A stretch of DNA of 9,378 nucleotides from Caulobacter sp. (GTDB taxonomy: Bacteria; Pseudomonadota; Alphaproteobacteria; Caulobacterales; Caulobacteraceae): the NCBI GenBank assembly GCA_014378155.1, contig JACMOF010000175.1, forward strand, positions 1-9,378. The letters are read 5' to 3'. The position numbers and the translations under genes are program-made. Below are positions 5,389 to 9,378 of the stretch, one piece after another. Within the stretch, counting starts at the first letter, position 1. Each line of letters starts with the position of its first letter. The notes below the pieces were generated by a model that was given only the letters and a program-made list of their open reading frames with translations, was not told the DNA's origin and made no database searches.

Positions 5389-8300
5389 TCAGGCATGACC
5401 CCAGTACGCGGGCGTCGGCTGCGAAAGCCATGCCACCATATCGGGCAGGGTGACCATTCCGGCAGGATCGACGATGGCGGGCGCATGGCCTGCGTCCGTC
5501 GCCACGAAGTGGGGGGTCGTGAAGTCGCCCGAAACGCTGTGCGCCAGGTCCGTTGAAGACACGCTCGCGGATGCGACCGACTTGCCCGGCAAAGCGTCAG
5601 AGGCCGAGAAGAGAGCGCTGGGGGGCGAGGTCTGGGCCCCGACTCCGTCGAGGAGATGGCTGATGTCCATGTCGGCGTCGCTGACCGTATGGATGTCGCC
5701 GAGGCTCAGCGCCAGGCCCGGTTTGAGACTGGCGATCAGAGTCGGCTTACCAGCGCCCGTACCGTCTGCATCGAAGGTCAGGGCCCCGGTCTGGGCGTTC
5801 CAGAAGAAGGTCGGGCGGCCGGACACTGAGGCCGAACCGGAGGCGATGAAATCGGCGTCGCTGGCAGTCAGCGCGCGCTCGTCGCCCTTGATGGTCTGGA
5901 AGCCGAAGGCCGAGCGGGAAAGGGTGATCCGGTCCTCGCCATGAACGAAATCAGTGATTTTATCCGATCCATCCTTGTCTGCGAACAGGAAGCGGTCAGC
6001 GCCGGCCCCGCCGGTCAGGGTGTCGGAGCCGATGCCTCCGCGAAGGGTGTCGGAGCCCCCGCCGCCAGACAGAACGTCGTCTCCGACGCCGCCCGTCAGA
6101 TAGTTGTTCGCGGCGTCTCCGCGCAGGATGTCGTTAAACATCGATCCGGTCACACCTTCGATGCTGATATACCGGTCGCCCGCCGCCTCGCCGCTGTTCA
6201 GACCGGGATTGGAGAGATCGACGGTCACTGCCGCCTGCGCCCCGAGGTACTGGGCCACATCGTAGCCGCCGCCGCCGTTGAGCGTATCGGCTCCGAGCCC
6301 ACCCTCCAGCAGATCATTTCCGCCCCGGCCTTCGAGGACGTCCGAGCCGGCAGCCCCGGTGAGCAGGTTGGCGCCGTCATCGCCGCGAAGACTGTCGTTG
6401 AACGCCGATCCGGTGAGGTTCTCGATGCTGATGAGGCTGTCGCCAGCCGCTTCACCGGTGTTGCCGGATGGCGCTGCCATATCCACGGTGACGCCCGATA
6501 GGGCGTTGTTGTATCGCGCCGTGTCGACGCCGGCTCCGCCGTCGAGACGGTCAGCGCCGGCACCACCCCACAGGAGGTCGTCGCCGTCTCCGCCATAGAG
6601 GCTGTCCGCGCCGGCGTCGCCGTAAAGATAGTCGGCACCCAACCCTCCCAAGAGGGTGTCGTCGCCGTCGCGTCCGAAGATCGAGTCTGAGCCGTTGTCG
6701 CCGGAGAGGATGTTCGACACGGCGTTGCCTCGCAACGTGTCATTGAACGCCGAGCCGGAAATGTTTTCGATGTCCCGATAGGTATCGCCCCCCGCCTCTC
6801 CGGTGTTCGTGCCCGGCGCCAAGAGGTCGACCGCAAGACCGGCGGCGGAGGCCTTGTAACTCACGGTGTCGGTTCCGTCGCCGCCGTCCAGCACGTCCGC
6901 GCCCAGGCCGCCGACGAGGACGTCGGAGCCCGCGCCGCCCCGCAGAGTGTCGTTCCCGGCGCCCCCGTCGAGCGTGTCGTTGCCGTCGCCGCCGTCGAGG
7001 ACGTCGTTTCCGTCGCGGCCGAGCAGGAGGTCGTCGCCCGTGCCGCCCGTTAGCTGGTTGGCGGCGGCGTCGCCGGCGAGGATGTCATTCAGCCAGGAGC
7101 CGAGCAGGTTCTCGACGCCCACATAGGTGTCGCCGGCGGCTTCGCCCGTGTTCAGCCTGGCGTCCTGGAGATCGGCCTGAACGCCCGTGGCGCTGCTCTG
7201 GTAGCCTGCCGTGTCGATGCCGGCTCCGCCTTCCAGGCGATCGGCGCCGAGGCCACCGACCAGCATGTCATTGCCTTCGCCGCCCTGAAGGATATCGGCG
7301 CCAGAATCACCGTACAGATTGTCTGTGCCCGCTGCGCCTATGAGAACATCGTTGCCACCACGACCGCGGATGATGTCGTTCCCGTCGCCCCCGTTGATCG
7401 TGTTTGCGCCGTCGTCGCCGCCGAGCGTGTCATTGAACGCCGAGCCAAGGATGTTCTCGATGCTGTCATAGGTGTCGCCCGCAGCTTCGCCCGCGTTCGC
7501 GGCGGGCGTGAGCAAGTCAACGACCACGCCGGCTTGCGCGCCCGCGTAACTGGCCGTGTCGATCCCGGCGCCCCCGCGCAGAATGTCGGATCCGGCGTCG
7601 CCCTGGAGCCTGTCGTCGCCGTCCCCGCCTTCGAGGATGTCGGCGCCGCCGCGCCCGACGAGAACGTCGGCGCCTGCTCCACCTTGCAACATATTGGCTG
7701 CGCCGTCGCCGAAGAGGCTGTCGGCGAAGGCCGAACCGCGGACGTTCGAGAGGGTTTTGAAGGTATCGCCTGCGGCGTCGCCCGTGTTCAGGGCGGACGA
7801 AGCGAGATCGACGAGCACACCCCTTGTCGCGGCGGCGTAGGAGACGATGTCTGCGCCGCCGGCCCCGATCAAGTCATGAGAGCTGTTCACGCCGTCGAAG
7901 ACCCCGTCGGCCGGGCGAACGGTGAACTCCGTCCGGACGGTGCCGGGGCCGTCGGCGACATAGGTCGACTGAACGCCGTTTACGGGAACGGTAGTCGCCT
8001 GGATCCCGAAGTCGTTGATCGTCAATGAGCCCGTGCCGGAGAAGATCTCCGAACCCAGCTCCACGGAGGCGAGATATTCATTCGGCGACACGATGCCGAG
8101 AGACACAAGCTTGGCGAGAACTGCAGCGAAATCGACGGTGCCCCTGAAATTGTCTGTGTCGAGGATCAACGCCGTGTAGCGGCCGGTATGATAGATTTTG
8201 GCGGAGAAGTTGGCGTCGGAATAGGTTCCGATGAGGTCGCCGAACGGCGGGAAGTCGCCGGTGTGCGTCCAGATCATGATCTCATTGGTGATCGTGGACT

Positions 8301-9351
8301 CGCCCCCGCCCTTTACGCTGGTCAGCCAGATGTCGAAGGCGACGTTGAAGCCGGCCGTGTTTCCCGCGATGCTGACGTCGTAGTTGATGGCCAGCGACGA
8401 GATCGTGCTCACCTGAAGCGGGAAGACGCCGCCGATGTCTGTCGGCTTCTGGCCGCCGGCCATCGGGGCCGGGCCGAAGGCGACCTCGGGATAACCGCGG
8501 ACTGGCGCGCCGTACTCCGTCGTGAAGGGGAAGGACCAGGTGAAGGTGGTGCCATGGCTTACGTTTGAACGCGTCAGGGTGCTCTCGATCGTATAGTCCT
8601 TGTTCTCGACGAGCGCGCCTGGATTCCAGATGTTGTTGACGACGTACCAGCCGTTGACGAGCGTGGCCCGACCGGCCCCCGCCATCAGGGTCTCGCCCGC
8701 TTCGGCGACGTTGGCGATGCGAAACCCGAAGTCGTAACCGTGCAGGCTTGAAAGCGAGACGTCGCGCAAGACGAGCGACTCTCCGTTGCCCATGGCGAAG
8801 CTTACGTCGGACCCGTTCTGGGTCGCGCAGGCCATCAGTTGACTGAAGGTCGAGACGCCGTAGCCCTGCAGCTGGATTCCATCGACGCTGGGCTTGAAGT
8901 TGACGATGGCGTCGGAGCCGTTTCCGGCCACGATCCTGAACAGGTCCGCGTGAGAGCCGCCCACCAGAACGTCGTCCCCGGCCAGGCCGTTGAGGGTCGA
9001 ACCGAAATCGCTGGCGACCAGGATGTTGCCTAGGGCGTTGCCGGTTCCGGATCGAGCGCCCTGACCCGTCAGAATGAGGTTCTCCACGTTGGCGGCGAGG
9101 GTGATCGGGGCCCAGACGCTGGCGAGGATCGTGTCGATGCCGTCCTTGTCCTTTTCGGTGACAACCGCAGACGTGTCCCAAACGTAGTAGGTGTCGTCGC
9201 CCGCGCCGCCGATCAGGGTGTCGCCGCGCGAGGCGTAGAAGACATCATTTTTCGCCGTGCCGGTCTGGGTTTCGGCGTTTGCCGATCCGGTAACCCAATT
9301 CTGGGTTGCTCCCGACTCGGCCATGATCAGTTTTTTGGCGTTTATATACAT
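5389..9351 (-). CDS. Giant RTX protein with an internal GH12 glycoside hydrolase domain, type I secretion substrate
   Basis: This 1320-residue acidic protein has no Sec signal peptide and only one cysteine (Cys175), as is usual for type I substrates. Domains in order: an RTX-like beta region at about 27-215 ([11 protein letters not shown] at 48-58, [16 protein letters not shown] at 94-109, a capping [18 protein letters not shown] at 146-163); a GH12 catalytic domain at about 226-452; six RTX modules at 495-1121; a cap similar to serralysin C-termini at about 1122-1230 ([16 protein letters not shown]); and a Ser/Ala-rich tail, 1231-1320, which should hold the uncleaved secretion signal. GH12 evidence is [10 protein letters not shown] (233-242), [14 protein letters not shown] (280-293), NVAFDIWLT (336-344), nucleophile Glu357 in NEIMIW, and acid/base Glu435 in [11 protein letters not shown]. 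Such enzymes cleave beta-1,4- or mixed-linkage glucans or xyloglucan with retention. The ATG at 9351 follows an in-frame TGA (9373-9375). Its ribosome binding site is weak (GGGA), and Met10 is an alternative start without a better site. It is convergent to the secretion genes that probably export it. Confidence 0.93.
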   Translation of the reverse strand: MYINAKKLIMAESGATQNWVTGSANAETQTGTAKNDVFYASRGDTLIGGAGDDTYYVWDTSAVVTEKDKDGIDTILASVWAPITLAANVENLILTGQGARSGTGNALGNILVASDFGSTLNGLAGDDVLVGGSHADLFRIVAGNGSDAIVNFKPSVDGIQLQGYGVSTFSQLMACATQNGSDVSFAMGNGESLVLRDVSLSSLHGYDFGFRIANVAEAGETLMAGAGRATLVNGWYVVNNIWNPGALVENKDYTIESTLTRSNVSHGTTFTWSFPFTTEYGAPVRGYPEVAFGPAPMAGGQKPTDIGGVFPLQVSTISSLAINYDVSIAGNTAGFNVAFDIWLTSVKGGGESTITNEIMIWTHTGDFPPFGDLIGTYSDANFSAKIYHTGRYTALILDTDNFRGTVDFAAVLAKLVSLGIVSPNEYLASVELGSEIFSGTGSLTINDFGIQATTVPVNGVQSTYVADGPGTVRTEFTVRPADGVFDGVNSSHDLIGAGGADIVSYAAATRGVLVDLASSALNTGDAAGDTFKTLSNVRGSAFADSLFGDGAANMLQGGAGADVLVGRGGADILEGGDGDDRLQGDAGSDILRGGAGIDTASYAGAQAGVVVDLLTPAANAGEAAGDTYDSIENILGSAFNDTLGGDDGANTINGGDGNDIIRGRGGNDVLIGAAGTDNLYGDSGADILQGGEGNDMLVGGLGADRLEGGAGIDTAGYQSSATGVQADLQDARLNTGEAAGDTYVGVENLLGSWLNDILAGDAAANQLTGGTGDDLLLGRDGNDVLDGGDGNDTLDGGAGNDTLRGGAGSDVLVGGLGADVLDGGDGTDTVSYKASAAGLAVDLLAPGTNTGEAGGDTYRDIENISGSAFNDTLRGNAVSNILSGDNGSDSIFGRDGDDTLLGGLGADYLYGDAGADSLYGGDGDDLLWGGAGADRLDGGAGVDTARYNNALSGVTVDMAAPSGNTGEAAGDSLISIENLTGSAFNDSLRGDDGANLLTGAAGSDVLEGRGGNDLLEGGLGADTLNGGGGYDVAQYLGAQAAVTVDLSNPGLNSGEAAGDRYISIEGVTGSMFNDILRGDAANNYLTGGVGDDVLSGGGGSDTLRGGIGSDTLTGGAGADRFLFADKDGSDKITDFVHGEDRITLSRSAFGFQTIKGDERALTASDADFIASGSASVSGRPTFFWNAQTGALTFDADGTGAGKPTLIASLKPGLALSLGDIHTVSDADMDISHLLDGVGAQTSPPSALFSASDALPGKSVASASVSSTDLAHSVSGDFTTPHFVATDAGHAPAIVDPAGMVTLPDMVAWLSQPTPAYWGHA
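5989..7869 (-). repeat. Six-module RTX nonapeptide repeat array (52-residue linkers plus GGxGxDxLx arrays)
   Basis: Within the RTX gene, residues 495-1121 consist of one lone nonapeptide followed by six modules. Each module opens with a 52-residue linker (pattern SYxxAxxGVxVDL, then [10 protein letters not shown], [14 protein letters not shown], GDxxAN) and continues with consecutive GGxGxDxLx calcium-binding nonapeptides. The linkers start at residues 504, 601, 716, 831, 946 and 1034, and the arrays contain 5, 7, 7, 7, 4 and 4 nonapeptides. The three central modules are therefore exactly 345 bp each (6517-7551). The nonapeptides should fold as a calcium-loaded parallel beta-roll outside the cell, and they keep the protein unfolded in the calcium-poor cytoplasm. 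Confidence 0.93.
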
Positions 9352-9378
9352 TTTACTGTTCCCGAAAGGAGCTCAATA

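Noticed and set aside
5941..6501. Plus-strand open frames opposite the RTX array (for example 186 codons here, and others at 6866-7126 and 7534-8028)
   Set aside because: They are the complement of the RTX repeats, and their repetitive Ser/Pro or Val/Gly composition simply mirrors the nonapeptide codons.
5989..7869. CRISPR-like or mobile-element repeat
   Set aside because: The repetition is fully explained by in-frame protein modules. There are no spacers, terminal inverted repeats or transposase.

Overview
The window is GC-rich and densely coding. It reads as a chromosome segment of an alphaproteobacterium. A Caulobacterales-type relative (Caulobacter, Brevundimonas or Phenylobacterium) is my best guess, from the style of the type I secretion and short polysaccharide-export proteins. 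That placement is inference, because no rRNA or other taxonomic marker is present.

Layout. At the left edge, a minus-strand gene (1-361, truncated by the window) encodes a protein with a basic N-terminus and one membrane anchor. A 202-bp divergent intergenic region separates it from four plus-strand genes: a short outer-membrane polysaccharide export lipoprotein (564-1151), a PPP-type metallophosphatase (1251-2060), a PrtD-type type I secretion ABC transporter (2192-3985) and its HlyD/PrtE-type periplasmic adaptor (3982-5334). The last two overlap by 4 nt. The earlier gaps are 99 and 131 bp, and an 18-bp inverted repeat lies just upstream of the transporter, so the secretion pair may have its own control. 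A perfect 17-bp hairpin (5349-5387) lies between the adaptor and a very large convergent minus-strand gene (5389-9351) that fills the right 40% of the window.

The large gene encodes a 1320-residue RTX protein. Inside it is a domain I recognise as glycoside hydrolase family 12 (clan GH-C endo-beta-glucanase/xyloglucanase fold), with both catalytic glutamates in place. It is preceded by an N-terminal RTX-like segment. It is followed by six RTX modules built on a strict rule: a 52-residue linker plus 4, 5 or 7 nonapeptides. A beta cap and a non-RTX tail end the protein.

How the genes fit together (inference). The ABC transporter and adaptor are the obvious export route for the RTX-GH12 protein, with a TolC-type outer-membrane channel supplied from elsewhere. 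The neighbouring polysaccharide exporter suggests the enzyme may act on a self-made or matrix glucan, as PrsDE-secreted glycanases do in rhizobia. Secretion of a plant-glucan-degrading enzyme is the alternative. No polysaccharide synthesis gene, RNA gene, insertion sequence or CRISPR array is visible.
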